Positions 47,569 through 57,091 of a stretch of DNA of 64,000 bases are shown here, piece by piece. Source of the stretch: Hymenobacter montanus (GTDB taxonomy: Bacteria; Bacteroidota; Bacteroidia; Cytophagales; Hymenobacteraceae); NCBI RefSeq assembly GCF_014699115.1, contig NZ_JACXAD010000003.1, forward strand, positions 62,001 through 126,000. The letters are read 5' to 3'. A program made the position numbers and the translations under genes. Under the pieces are notes generated by a model, which saw only the letters and a list, made by a program, of their open reading frames with translations, did not search any database and was not told the origin of the DNA. Position 1 is the stretch's first letter, and each line of letters opens with the position of its first letter.

Positions 47569-47602
47569 AAACCGCTCCGGATAGGCTCATCCGAAGCGGT
47601 TT
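47569..47602 (-). terminator. Terminator of the DedA gene
   Basis: A 14-bp stem with one mismatch (AAACCGCTTCGGAT on the minus strand, loop GAGCCT), followed on that strand by TTTTTTG. It is placed 40 bases after the DedA stop. Confidence 0.8.
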
Positions 47603-47642
47603 GAGGCGAATGACCCCGTACAGCGGAGCTGATAAACCAAAC

Positions 47643-48305
47643 TCAGCGCCCGCCCGCGGCCGGCGCACTGCCCATTCTGCTTCTGATAAAAGATATCATT
47701 GGTGGCAGCAGCGACAAGACTATGATGCCCAGAATCACGAACTCGAAGTTCTTTTTTACCGCCTCAATGTTACCAAACAGGTAGCCAACCGTAGTGAGCA
47801 GCACCACCCACAGCACCGCGCCCGCAATGGAGTACGAGGCAAAGTAGCGGTAAGTCATGGTGCCCACTCCGGCCACGAACGGCGCAAACGTGCGCACAAT
47901 CGGCACGAAGCGCGCCATGATAATGGTTTTGCCGCCGTGCTTGGCGTAGAAGGCCTGGGTTTGCTCCAGGTATTTACGCTTTAAGAAACGGAAGTCTTCG
48001 CGAAACACCCGGGGCCCGATGTAGTCGCCCACCAGATAGTTCACGTTATCGCCGATGAAGGCCGCGGTAATCAGCAAGGGAATCAGCACCCATAAGCTCA
48101 GGCCCGTTTCCGGCCGGGCCGCCAGCGCGCCGACCGCAAACAGCAATGAGTCGCCGGGCAAAAAGGGAAACACGATGACGCCTGTTTCGGTGAAAATAAT
48201 GAGAAAGAGGACCAGGTAAGTCCAGGTGCCATAATTCGATACCACATCCACCAGGGTGCGGTCGAGATGCAGAAAGAGATCGAAGAAATGCTTGAGGGAT
48301 TCCAT
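47643..48305 (-). CDS. DedA-family membrane protein
   Basis: 220 residues from the ATG at 48305. An ATG at 48326 adds seven residues. Several hydrophobic segments plus the DedA hallmarks FPFLPGDSLLF and RFVPIVRTFAPFVAG, which hold the conserved Gly-Asp and Arg residues. DedA proteins are undecaprenyl-phosphate or phospholipid flippases needed for envelope and proton-motive homeostasis. It is a single gene. The C-terminus ends in a short basic tail (IRSRMG). Confidence 0.93.
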   Translation of the reverse strand: MESLKHFFDLFLHLDRTLVDVVSNYGTWTYLVLFLIIFTETGVIVFPFLPGDSLLFAVGALAARPETGLSLWVLIPLLITAAFIGDNVNYLVGDYIGPRVFREDFRFLKRKYLEQTQAFYAKHGGKTIIMARFVPIVRTFAPFVAGVGTMTYRYFASYSIAGAVLWVVLLTTVGYLFGNIEAVKKNFEFVILGIIVLSLLPPMISFIRSRMGSAPAAGGR

Positions 48306-48740
48306 GCCGAGCATAAAGTGAACCACAAAGAAAACCTACTGTTGCTGCACCGAACGATTTAATGAGGTTGCGGGATAATCGCTTTTATTATATAGATTGT
48401 ATAAATTCAATAAATGGCTTGGTTTTATCGGTCCGGGCGCAACTATTTTAGAATCAATATTTGATTTATAACGAAATAAGTAGAAATTGGCGCAATCACT
48501 TCTTAATCATGTGTTATTTTTTAAATATCCTTTTATTTAAGAACAGGCTGTTCTTAGTTAATTGACGCTTCCCTTGCTTTCAGAAGTAGCTTTTAGTATT
48601 GTATTCCGCGCACCCGATAACCCGGTTAAGCCGGGCTAATCTAGAGTCCTAAACCCTATAATGCTAGCTGCAGGCCATACTCGCTGGCCTGTTCTAATAC
48701 GAGTACAAAGTATACGCTTACAGCTTTTTACCCGCTACAT
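48306..48740. other. AT-rich divergent promoter region
   Basis: About 435 bases between the DedA gene and a TonB-receptor gene. Strongly AT-rich in the left half. No full -7/-33 pair found on either strand. No gene recognised. Confidence 0.4.
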
Positions 48741-51536
48741 ATGCCATACGCTTGCCTTTTATTATTTACGCGCTTATTTCTATTGGCTCTGACGTTGGCC
48801 CTGCCTCTTAAGGTCTGGGCGCAGGCCCGCGTCGCGGGCCCGGAAACGCTGGCTGGCACCATATTTACCGGTAGCGGGGTGGAGCTGCCCGGCGCCACAG
48901 TGTTTCTAAAAGGCACTTTCATCGGCACCAGCACTAATGCAGAAGGCCGGTTCTCCTTGCAGGTGCCGCAATTCAATCCCCCCGTTACGTTGGTGGTGTC
49001 CTTCATGGGCTACATCACCAAAGAGGTGGAGCTTTCCGCGCCCAGTATGGAATTGAGTATAACACTGGAGCCCAGTCCGTCGGCGCTCAACGAGGTGGTC
49101 GTAGCCGCCTCACGCGTGGAGGAAGCTATCCTACGGGCCCCCGTTACCATCGAGAAGGTGTCGAGGCAGCAGCTCGAAAAGATTGCTACCCCCGAGATTC
49201 TCGGGGGCCTGGGTCAGTTCAAGGGCATCGATGTGAACTCGGCTTCGATGCTATTCACGAGCGTGAGTACGCGCGGCTTCAACACGGCGAAGTCGGAGCG
49301 TATCGTTCAGCTCTTCGACTATGCCGACATGCAGCTGCCCTCGCTTAGCCTAAGCCCCGGCAACATGGTAGGCATCCCGGAACTGGATATGGAAAGCATC
49401 GAGATAGTCCACGGGCCCGCCTCGGCCCTGTACGGCTCTAATGCCCTCAACGGCGTGGTGCTGTTTAATTCCAAAGATCCATTCACCTACACCGGCCTCT
49501 CGGCCCGCCTCCGCGGCGGGCAGCGCGACTATTTCGACGGGCAGCTGCGCTACGCGGTCCGCTTGAGCCCGAAGGTGGCCCTTAAGTTCAACGGCAGCCT
49601 ACTATCGGCCAAGGAGTGGATTGCGGATGATTACTCGGCCTCGTCCAACTCCCGCTTTCCTACGGGCTCACCCCGGGGCTGGGACGCCATCAACCGCTAC
49701 GGCGACATCATATTAGCTGATAACAACCCCGCTAACCCTGAGCTGTACCGCTTCGGTGTCCAAGTTCCCGGATTTACGGAGCGCGAGCTGCTGGCCAATG
49801 ACGACCACACCAGGTCTTACCGCGTGATGGGCACGCTGGCCTACCTCATTCGCGACGACCTGAAGCTGACCGTAGAGGCCAAGCGGGCGGTAGCTACCTC
49901 CACCTACCAGAACTTCAGCCGTTTCCGCCTCCGTGATTTCGGCACCAACCAGTTTCGCGCCGAGCTCAAGAATAGCCGCGGGTTCCTGCGCGTGTACTCC
50001 ACCCAGGACTTTAGTGGCCAGTCGTACGAGTTGGAGTCGCTGGCCGGTTTCCTGGCCACTTCCCGCATAAGCGACGACCCCAGTATTCGATTCAACTACG
50101 CGGAGCAGTACATGAACGACTATATCAACGCTTACTATCAGTTTCGTCAGAATCAGCCGTCCGGCTCGCAGCCCCAAAATCAGGAGGCCCTGGCTGCCGC
50201 CCGCGCTGTAGCCGATGCGCAGTGGCAGCAACGGGCGGGCTCGGCCCGCATTCAGCAGCAGCGCGAAAGCATTATTGCCAACGATGTGCTGCGCACCGGC
50301 TCGCGTATTCGGTTTGGCTCTTTCATGTACGATGCCAGCTTACAGTACCGCTTCGCCCTGCCCTTCGAGCTCGACCTGACTACGGGCGGTGCCTACCGCG
50401 AGTACCGCCTGGGCTCGGAAGGCCGGTATTTCTCCGATACGCCCGGCAACCGCATCCGCAACTATGAGTACGGAGCCTATGCGCAGCTGACCAAACCCCT
50501 GCTCGACCAACACCTAAAGCTGGCCGTGGCGGGGCGGGTCGACAATTTCCAGAACTTCGACGCGGCCTTCTCGCCCCGCGCCTCGGCGGTGGTCTCGCTG
50601 GGGGCAAAGCGCCAGCACAACTTCCGCCTCAACTACAGTAGCGCCTTCCGGGCTCCCTCGGCCCCGGAACAGTACTACGCCATCGATTTGCCGCGCTACT
50701 TCGTTTCTGGCAATTTAACCGGGTTCCGAGGGTATAGCTTCCTTAACGTGGACCCCGCCACGGGTAGGCCTGAGGTACTGGTGGCCCGCAACCCGATGAC
50801 CGGCCAGTTGACGGTGAATCCGCGCAGCCCCGCTTTCGAGCAGGCTATTGACCCCTTGCGCCTGGAACGCGTCGGCACGTTCGAGATAGGCTACCGGGGA
50901 ATGCTGTTTGATAAGCTCGATTTCGACGGCAGCCTGTATTGGAGCCGTTACAACGACTTCGTGGGGGCTACCAACATCCTCAGCAACGTCGATGGCTCGC
51001 GCCCGACAACCCAACAGCTTACCGATGAGCAGAACTATCAGAGCGGCTATACGGTGTCGGGGAGCCGCACGCGCTTTGTCTACGCCTGGGTGAACAACCC
51101 CGCCCCGGTAGATACGCGGGGTGCTACGGTAGGCGCGGTGTATTACTGGATGAAGCAGCTGAATATTTCGGCCAATTACACCTACAGCCAGCTGACCAAC
51201 GAGCCCCGGCCTTACGGGGCGTTCAACTTATCCTCCTTCTTCAATACGCCCACCCACAAGTACAACGTAGGAGCGAATGGCTTGCTGGCCCGCAACCTGA
51301 GCTACTCGGCCAACTACCGCTGGGTAGAAGGACACTTCCAGGAGATGCCCTTTGCCAACGGTAATGTCAAAACCTACTCCACCATCGACGCACAACTCGA
51401 TTACAGCGTTCCGAGATACAAGAGCACCTTGCAACTCGGGGTTTCGAACTTGCTGGATGGAAACAACGTGCAGATAGTCGCGGGGCCGAAGATTGGACGC
51501 CTCGCGTTCTTGGGTTTGCTCGTAGACGTAAAGTAG
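48741..51536 (+). CDS. TonB-dependent outer-membrane receptor (SusC-unrelated type) with carboxypeptidase-regulatory domain
   Basis: 931 residues. A signal peptide ending VWAQ is followed by a CarboxypepD_reg-like domain (about 35-115, ELPGATVFLKGTFIGTSTNAEGR-type pattern). The plug begins near 120 (ASRVEEAILRAPVTIEKVS) and contains IEIVHGPASALYGSNALNGV. A 22-strand barrel follows, to LVDVK. TonB-driven import of a siderophore, vitamin, peptide or glycan is expected. There is no SusD-like partner, so sugar import by the SusCD route is unlikely. It stands alone, without a sigma/FecR pair of its own. Confidence 0.95.
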   Translation: MPYACLLLFTRLFLLALTLALPLKVWAQARVAGPETLAGTIFTGSGVELPGATVFLKGTFIGTSTNAEGRFSLQVPQFNPPVTLVVSFMGYITKEVELSAPSMELSITLEPSPSALNEVVVAASRVEEAILRAPVTIEKVSRQQLEKIATPEILGGLGQFKGIDVNSASMLFTSVSTRGFNTAKSERIVQLFDYADMQLPSLSLSPGNMVGIPELDMESIEIVHGPASALYGSNALNGVVLFNSKDPFTYTGLSARLRGGQRDYFDGQLRYAVRLSPKVALKFNGSLLSAKEWIADDYSASSNSRFPTGSPRGWDAINRYGDIILADNNPANPELYRFGVQVPGFTERELLANDDHTRSYRVMGTLAYLIRDDLKLTVEAKRAVATSTYQNFSRFRLRDFGTNQFRAELKNSRGFLRVYSTQDFSGQSYELESLAGFLATSRISDDPSIRFNYAEQYMNDYINAYYQFRQNQPSGSQPQNQEALAAARAVADAQWQQRAGSARIQQQRESIIANDVLRTGSRIRFGSFMYDASLQYRFALPFELDLTTGGAYREYRLGSEGRYFSDTPGNRIRNYEYGAYAQLTKPLLDQHLKLAVAGRVDNFQNFDAAFSPRASAVVSLGAKRQHNFRLNYSSAFRAPSAPEQYYAIDLPRYFVSGNLTGFRGYSFLNVDPATGRPEVLVARNPMTGQLTVNPRSPAFEQAIDPLRLERVGTFEIGYRGMLFDKLDFDGSLYWSRYNDFVGATNILSNVDGSRPTTQQLTDEQNYQSGYTVSGSRTRFVYAWVNNPAPVDTRGATVGAVYYWMKQLNISANYTYSQLTNEPRPYGAFNLSSFFNTPTHKYNVGANGLLARNLSYSANYRWVEGHFQEMPFANGNVKTYSTIDAQLDYSVPRYKSTLQLGVSNLLDGNNVQIVAGPKIGRLAFLGLLVDVK

Positions 51537-51677
51537 GCTACTGCCATAGCCGCCCCGGGGCTCGGGCGGCCGGGGGCTCATCGTTCCAGCTTCGGCCCAC
51601 AAGGAAAGGAGGCGAACCTTTCAGCTCATTATTCTACGTTCCTGGGTTGCGTCCGTAAGCCAGAGCCGTCTACTCTG

Positions 51678-51965
51678 TTACGCGGCCTGGCGCATAGCGG
51701 GGGCGTGGGCCGCTACGAACCGGACGAAGTCATCGACGTGAACCAACGGCACCTCGTCGGGAATGGTGATGCTGAAGCGCCGCTCCAGTTCCAGGATGAT
51801 GTCGACAATGTCGACCGTATCGAAGCCTAACTCCTGGCTCAGGCTGCTGTGCCGACGCAGGCGGCCCGGCCGAATGGCTTTGCGTTGGCGAATGACGCGG
51901 AGTACTTGCTGGGCAACAGCGGCTTGGGCTTGGGCAGCCGTGCCGCGGGTGAGGGAGTGAACCAT
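51678..51965 (-). CDS. Acyl-carrier-protein-like protein lacking the phosphopantetheine serine
   Basis: 95 residues from the ATG at 51965. The fold reads like ACP, with LSQELGFDTVDIVDIILELE and the usual FSITIPDE. The conserved Ser of the DSL motif is Thr (D-T-V-D), so normal phosphopantetheinyl transfer is not expected. N-terminal residues 1-40 are Arg/Gln-rich. It follows two DUF4249 genes on the same strand. It could be a non-modified ACP-like scaffold, or Thr may be modified. The frame is open 80 codons upstream without protein character. Confidence 0.7.
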   Translation of the reverse strand: MVHSLTRGTAAQAQAAVAQQVLRVIRQRKAIRPGRLRRHSSLSQELGFDTVDIVDIILELERRFSITIPDEVPLVHVDDFVRFVAAHAPAMRQAA

Positions 51966-52092
51966 AAGTAGGAGTACGAAAGAAGTTAAAAATACTCGCG
52001 CCGCCAGGGCGGGCGCACTCTTTGGCTGGTGGCCGTTGCTACTGCCAGCGCTGCCAGGTGTTAGCTGCCGAGCGTTACTCGAAACTTCGCGC

Positions 52093-53088
52093 TTAGGGTA
52101 GCGGGATGCGGTAAGTAACCTCGTGGGCGCCGCCAAACAACCCAAAGCCAGACTGGATGTTGGAGTGCAGCGGCGTAGGCTCGGCAAACGGGTTCCCCTC
52201 GCCATCCTGATAACGGTGCCTGGACAGCAGAAAGCGGTAGGTATCCGGGGTGAGGGTACTGATGATTACTTCCATGTAAGCGAGTGGGCAGCTACCCGGG
52301 ATGCCGCCACAGTAGTCTTTGTCGTACAACACGTCGGAAGAAAATGTGAAGCGCTGACCGTTGACATTGGTATCGGCGTAGGGTGAGACGTTGGAAGTGC
52401 TCGTGAAGGACTGGGAAAGCTGGAGTCGGCCGACCTCAATAGGATTTTCCCGCCTCGTGAAGTCGGGTACTACTGGCTTCCAAGGCCCATGATTGCCCTG
52501 AGCGTCGAGCAGACGGGCGGTGGCCATGTAGTAGTCGGTCGTCGCGGCATTGTCCTGAATCGTGACCGTCAGACGGGCTCGGCTAAGATGGGAATAGCCT
52601 GGTGAGATGGGCAGAGGCGTGAGGCTGGCGCCCTCGACCACCGTGGGGAAAGGCATAGTTAGCGTGCTTTCCACCGTCTCCAGCCCCGGCACCGTGGCCC
52701 GTAGCGTATACGTCTGGCCCGGCTGGCCCCGCAGCTTGCGCACCGGTCGGTAGTAGCCCTGGTGACCAGCATAAGGGCCAATAGCAGGCGTAAAGGCCTT
52801 AAACTCTTCTACCGTCTGGCCGGTCTGGTCTGCTATCGTGACGGTGGCGTCGGCGCGGCCCTTGTCGCCTTGGCGACTGAAAATCTCCTGGCTCGCGCCG
52901 ACGTAAAGCCAGCCTCCGGAGGGGTCAGTAATGGTATCGGCTGGCTGGTTGCGCAGCAAATACAGCAGCGACACGCGGGGGGTATGGGCGGGAGCAGGGA
53001 CATTCACCGAGGTTTCGCAGCCCGTAGCCACCCCACCCATGGCAGCGAGTAGTAGCAAAAAGCTGTGGTTTAATCGAAGCAGGTTCAT
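52093..53088 (-). CDS. DUF4249 lipoprotein, copy 2
   Basis: 331 residues. The signal peptide ends GGVATGC, a lipobox, so it is lipid-anchored. The mature protein is the beta-rich DUF4249 domain common beside TonB receptors in Bacteroidota. It has a conserved pattern such as PGQTYTLRATVPGLETVESTL, and ends GLFGGAHEVTYRIPLP. Copy 1 at 53335 has the same length and very similar start and end. The function is unproven; a role in TonB-linked uptake at the outer membrane is inferred from neighbourhood. Confidence 0.88.
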   Translation of the reverse strand: MNLLRLNHSFLLLLAAMGGVATGCETSVNVPAPAHTPRVSLLYLLRNQPADTITDPSGGWLYVGASQEIFSRQGDKGRADATVTIADQTGQTVEEFKAFTPAIGPYAGHQGYYRPVRKLRGQPGQTYTLRATVPGLETVESTLTMPFPTVVEGASLTPLPISPGYSHLSRARLTVTIQDNAATTDYYMATARLLDAQGNHGPWKPVVPDFTRRENPIEVGRLQLSQSFTSTSNVSPYADTNVNGQRFTFSSDVLYDKDYCGGIPGSCPLAYMEVIISTLTPDTYRFLLSRHRYQDGEGNPFAEPTPLHSNIQSGFGLFGGAHEVTYRIPLP

Positions 53089-53138
53089 GAGGTGAATACT
53101 TTAGTGAGGGTGTTTAGAACAGGCAGTCAACTCTGAAA

Positions 53139-53192
53139 TCAGAAGCTTTTGCTGGAAAAGGGAATAATCGGGATTAAGGCAACCTGTTTGCA
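53139..53192 (-). pseudogene. Remnant of the TonB-receptor 3' end between the DUF4249 copies
   Basis: On the minus strand this reads CKQVALIPIIPFSSKSF-stop, against YKQVSLFPIIPSFSKSFRF-stop at the end of the receptor at 54384. It shows that the duplicated unit included the receptor 3' tip and the DUF4249 gene, about 1.2 kb. Confidence 0.75.
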
Positions 53193-53334
53193 TACCGACA
53201 AGCGCGGTCGCATAAGCTTATTGCTGAGCAACCTGTGCCCGCCAACAGCACTGCCAGGCCGGTGAGAAGAACCAGTAGTAAGATGATAAAAAGGTCAGAA
53301 AATCAACGGGATAAAGCCGCCCGAAACGCTACGC

Positions 53335-54330
53335 TTAAGGTAGCGGGATGCGGTAAGTGACATTATGGGCTCCGCCAAATACCCCGAAGCCGGACTGTAT
53401 GTTGGAGTACACCGGGGCGGGCTCGGTAAAAGGATTTTCCTTATTATCAAGATAACGCCGCTTAGACAGCAGAAAGCGGTAGGCATCCTGGGTGAGGGTA
53501 CTGATGGTCACTTCCATGTAAGCCGGGCATCTTTGGTTTCGGTCACACTTGTCTTTGTCATACAACACGTTGGAAGCAAATGTGAAGCGCTGGCCATTGA
53601 CATCGGTATCAGCATAAGGGAAAATGTTGGCATCATCACTGAAGGAGGTAGTAAGCTGGAGCCCGCCAACCTTAATAGGATTGTCCGGGCTCGTAAAGTC
53701 GGGGTCTACTCCCCAGAAAGGCCCGTAGTTGCCCTGGGCGTCGAGCAGGCGAGCGGTGGCCATGTAGTAATCGGTGGTCGCGGCATTGTCCTGAATCGTT
53801 ACTGATAGGCGGGCTCGGGTACGACCGGGGGCCCTTGTTGAGCTAGGGAGGGGGGTGAGGCTGGCGCTCTCGACCACCGTGGGGAAAGGCATGGTTAGCT
53901 TACCTTCCACCGGCTCCAGCCCAGGCACCCTGGCCCGTAGCGTATACGTCTGGCCCGGCTGGGCCCGCAGCTTTCGCTCCGGTCGGTAGAAGCCCCGGCG
54001 CCCGAGGCCATAGTACGGGCTGGTAGGGGGCGCAACCGGTTGGAACTCCTCTATCGTCTGGCCCGTCTGGTCCACGATCGTAACGGTGGCATCGTCGCGG
54101 CCCAGATCGTCCTGAAGACTGAAGACTCCCTGGCTCGCGCCAACGTAGAGCCAGCCTTCGGAGCCCGAATACTGATCAACCATGGGCTCATTACGTAGCA
54201 GATACTGCAGCGACACGCTGGGGGTATGCGCGGGAGCAGGGACATTCACTGAGGTTTCGCAGCCCGTAACCAGCCCACCAATGACAGTGAGTAAGAGCAG
54301 AAAGCCGTGGTTTAATCGAAGCAGGTTCAT
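53335..54330 (-). CDS. DUF4249 lipoprotein, copy 1
   Basis: 331 residues. A lipobox-type signal ends GGLVTGC. The mature region matches copy 2 throughout: PGQTYTLRARVPGLEPVEGKL, a run of Asp/Tyr-rich turns near 200-260, and GVFGGAHNVTYRIPLP. It starts 54 bases after the TonB receptor stop, so it is the ancestral partner and copy 2 the extra one. Differences lie mainly in the middle loops, which fits a change in ligand or partner. Same comments on function as for copy 2. Confidence 0.9.
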   Translation of the reverse strand: MNLLRLNHGFLLLLTVIGGLVTGCETSVNVPAPAHTPSVSLQYLLRNEPMVDQYSGSEGWLYVGASQGVFSLQDDLGRDDATVTIVDQTGQTIEEFQPVAPPTSPYYGLGRRGFYRPERKLRAQPGQTYTLRARVPGLEPVEGKLTMPFPTVVESASLTPLPSSTRAPGRTRARLSVTIQDNAATTDYYMATARLLDAQGNYGPFWGVDPDFTSPDNPIKVGGLQLTTSFSDDANIFPYADTDVNGQRFTFASNVLYDKDKCDRNQRCPAYMEVTISTLTQDAYRFLLSKRRYLDNKENPFTEPAPVYSNIQSGFGVFGGAHNVTYRIPLP

Positions 54331-54383
54331 GAGGTGAATTCCTTGAGGTTAAAATATTTGTAAGCAGGCAGTTAGCGCTTAAA

Positions 54384-57050
54384 TTAGAATCGGAAGCTTT
54401 TGCTGAAGGAGGGAATAATCGGGAATAAGGAAACCTGCTTGTAGGTTGATTCCTCGAGGTTCCCGGCCGCGTCTACCTTACCTTCCTTAAGGTAGAGGTA
54501 ATAGGGGTTGCGGCGGCTGTAGGCGTTGTAGAGGCTGAAGCTGTTCACTACTTCGCCCCACTTCTTCTTCTTGGTTTTGCTCAGGTCGAGGTCGAGGCGG
54601 TGGTAGGCCGCCATGCGGTAGTTGTTGCGGCCGCCGTAGTCCTGGTAGTTATCCTGCGAATTGCCGAGCGAGAAGCGGCCCTGGGCCAGGGTGGTGGCAT
54701 TACCGGTGCCGTACACCCAGGAGCCCGACAGCGTCAGGTTGTCTTTTAGCTTGTGAATGATGACCAGCGAAGCGTCGTGCCGCCGGTCGTACTTGTAGGG
54801 GAAGAGGCGGCCCTGGTTCAGTTCCGGGAAGCAGCGCGTGCTCCAGGCCAGCGTGTAGCCGATCCAGCCGGTGGTGCGGCCCGATTTTTTCTGCAGAAAC
54901 AGCTCACCGCCGTAAGCCCAGCCGTTGCCGCTGGTCACCTTGTCTTCCCAGTTAGTTTCGGTATTGCCTAAGAAGTTGGCCCCTTCCTGGTATTCAATCA
55001 GGTTGCGCATGGGCTTGTAGTAGCTCTCGAAGCTGAGCTCGTAGTCCTCACCTTTAAACCGCAGGGCGCGGGCCGCGCCCAGGCCAAACTGCTGGGCCTG
55101 CTGCGGCTTGATGCGGGCGGTGGCCGGCACCCACAGGTCGGTGGGCAGCCCGATGCCGCTGTTGGCGAGCAGGTGAATAAACTGGCTGGTGCGGGCGTAG
55201 GACGCTTTCAACGACCAGTCTTCGGTGAGCAGGTAACGGGCCGCCAGCCGCGGCTCCAGGGAGGGATAGAGCTTCTTGGCGATTACAAAGCTGTTGAACC
55301 GCAAGCCAACATTCACCTTCAGCCGCTCGCTGAGGCGGTAATCATCTTCCAGGTACAGGTTGGCTTCGTTGCCCAACTGCCGGTTTACCGTGTTGATTTG
55401 GCTACTCACACCGCCGATATTGTCGTTACTCTGCAGGGCGCCGGGCCGAAACACGTGCCGGATGAACTGCCCGCCGAAGCGGATATAGTGGTTGGGGTTG
55501 GGCGCGTATTCAAAGTCCGATTTCAGGCTCAGGTCCCGAATGTTGGAGAGGTAGCTTAGGCTAAACCGGTCGCTGCGCAACTCATCGTTAACGCGGTAGC
55601 GGCTGCTTTGGTCCACCCCCACGTCGAGTTGGTACTGACTGTAAGTGAAGTGGGTGTTCACGAATAGCCGGTCGTTGATAATCCGGTTCCAGCGCAGGGC
55701 GGCCGTCAGGTTGCCCCAGCCCAATTCCGAACTGCTTTGATCGAAGGTTTCACCAGCCTCCCGTCTGGAGTTGGAGTAGAACGCATCCTGGCCGGTATAG
55801 GCGCTCAGGTAAAGCCGGTCGCGGGGGCTGACCTTCCAGTTGAGCTTGCCATTCAGGTCGTAGAAATAATACCCCAGCGAACCTTCTTCCCCCTCTGACC
55901 GAAGCTGCGCCTTGATAATAGGGCGGGCCAGGATGTCGATGTAGGTGCGCCGGCCCGAGACGATGAACGAGGCCACGTCTTTCTTAATCGGGCCTTCCAG
56001 CGTGAGCTTCGACGCGACCAGGCCGATGGCACCCTCGCCGTGGAACTTCTGCATGTTGCCCTCCTTCATCGAGATGTCCAGCACCGACGACAAGCGTCCG
56101 CCGTACCGGGCCGGGAAGCCGCCCTTGATGAGGTCCACGTTGTTGATGGCATCGGCGTTGAACACCGAAAAGAAGCCGAACAGGTGGGCCGCGTTGTATA
56201 CGGGCGCGCCGTCGAGCAGAATGAGGTTCTGGTCGGGCGAGCCGCCGCGCACGTACAAGCCGCTCTGGCCTTCGCTGCCGCTTTGCACCCCGGGCAGCAG
56301 CTGCAGCACCTTCAGCACGTCGGTTTCGCCAAAGAGCCGGGGCAGGCTCTTAATTTGGGTAATGGGCACGTTGATGGTGCCCATGCGGGTGCTCTGCACG
56401 ATTTTCTCTTCCCGGCTGCCCACCACTTCCACGGCGGCCAGCTCGTTGGTGGCCACTGGCAGGCCGAAGTCGTGGCGCACGTTGCCGGTGCCCGAGGCGG
56501 TCCATTGCGCCTGCTGGTAGCCCAGGTACGAGACCAGCAGCCGTACCGTGTCGGCCGCGGGCAGCGTGAGCGAGTAGAAGCCGTAGGTGTTGGTGGCCGT
56601 GCCCAGGCCCGTGCCCGGCTGCACCACGGTCACCCCAATCAGGTTTTCGCCCGTGGCCGCGTCGCGCACGTAGCCGCTGAAGGTGATGGTTTTGGACTTG
56701 GTCGCCGCTGGCTTCTTCCGAATAATGATTTGCTGGTCCAGCAGCGTATAAGAGAGCCCTCTGGCCGAGAGCACCGCATCGAGAATGCTCTTGACCGTTT
56801 GAGGCCCGGCGGGAATTCGCACCGGCGCGGCAGCCGCAACCACGTCGTTGCTGTACCCGAAGCTTAGCCCGGTCTGCTGGCTGATTTCGGCCAGTACGCT
56901 GCCCAGCGTGCCGGTGGGGTTATTCAGGCGAATAGTCCTGGCCAGCGGCGAAGCCGGCGGCGCCTGGCCGAGCCCCGGGAAGCTGGCCCAGCAGCCCAGC
57001 AAAAAGACAAAGCAGACCAGCCTGCCCACTGCATTAGTGGTAGTAAACAT
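54384..57050 (-). CDS. TonB-dependent receptor with STN domain, FecA-like transducer
   Basis: 888 residues from the ATG at 57050, with a signal peptide ending PGLGQ. Three N-terminal modules appear in order: STN (about 40-110, LAEISQQTGLSFGYS), a CarboxypepD_reg-like domain (about 120-200) and the plug (about 215-330, with YVRGGSPDQNLILLDGAPVY). A barrel ends SFSKSFRF. The STN domain contacts FecR in such receptors, so ligand binding can activate the sigma factor encoded upstream. Order on the strand: sigma, FecR, receptor, DUF4249 twice. The ligand is unknown. Confidence 0.95.
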   Translation of the reverse strand: MFTTTNAVGRLVCFVFLLGCWASFPGLGQAPPASPLARTIRLNNPTGTLGSVLAEISQQTGLSFGYSNDVVAAAAPVRIPAGPQTVKSILDAVLSARGLSYTLLDQQIIIRKKPAATKSKTITFSGYVRDAATGENLIGVTVVQPGTGLGTATNTYGFYSLTLPAADTVRLLVSYLGYQQAQWTASGTGNVRHDFGLPVATNELAAVEVVGSREEKIVQSTRMGTINVPITQIKSLPRLFGETDVLKVLQLLPGVQSGSEGQSGLYVRGGSPDQNLILLDGAPVYNAAHLFGFFSVFNADAINNVDLIKGGFPARYGGRLSSVLDISMKEGNMQKFHGEGAIGLVASKLTLEGPIKKDVASFIVSGRRTYIDILARPIIKAQLRSEGEEGSLGYYFYDLNGKLNWKVSPRDRLYLSAYTGQDAFYSNSRREAGETFDQSSSELGWGNLTAALRWNRIINDRLFVNTHFTYSQYQLDVGVDQSSRYRVNDELRSDRFSLSYLSNIRDLSLKSDFEYAPNPNHYIRFGGQFIRHVFRPGALQSNDNIGGVSSQINTVNRQLGNEANLYLEDDYRLSERLKVNVGLRFNSFVIAKKLYPSLEPRLAARYLLTEDWSLKASYARTSQFIHLLANSGIGLPTDLWVPATARIKPQQAQQFGLGAARALRFKGEDYELSFESYYKPMRNLIEYQEGANFLGNTETNWEDKVTSGNGWAYGGELFLQKKSGRTTGWIGYTLAWSTRCFPELNQGRLFPYKYDRRHDASLVIIHKLKDNLTLSGSWVYGTGNATTLAQGRFSLGNSQDNYQDYGGRNNYRMAAYHRLDLDLSKTKKKKWGEVVNSFSLYNAYSRRNPYYLYLKEGKVDAAGNLEESTYKQVSLFPIIPSFSKSFRF

Positions 57051-57091
57051 AAAAACCAATTGATGATGAATGAATTAAAAACCGGGCGCCG

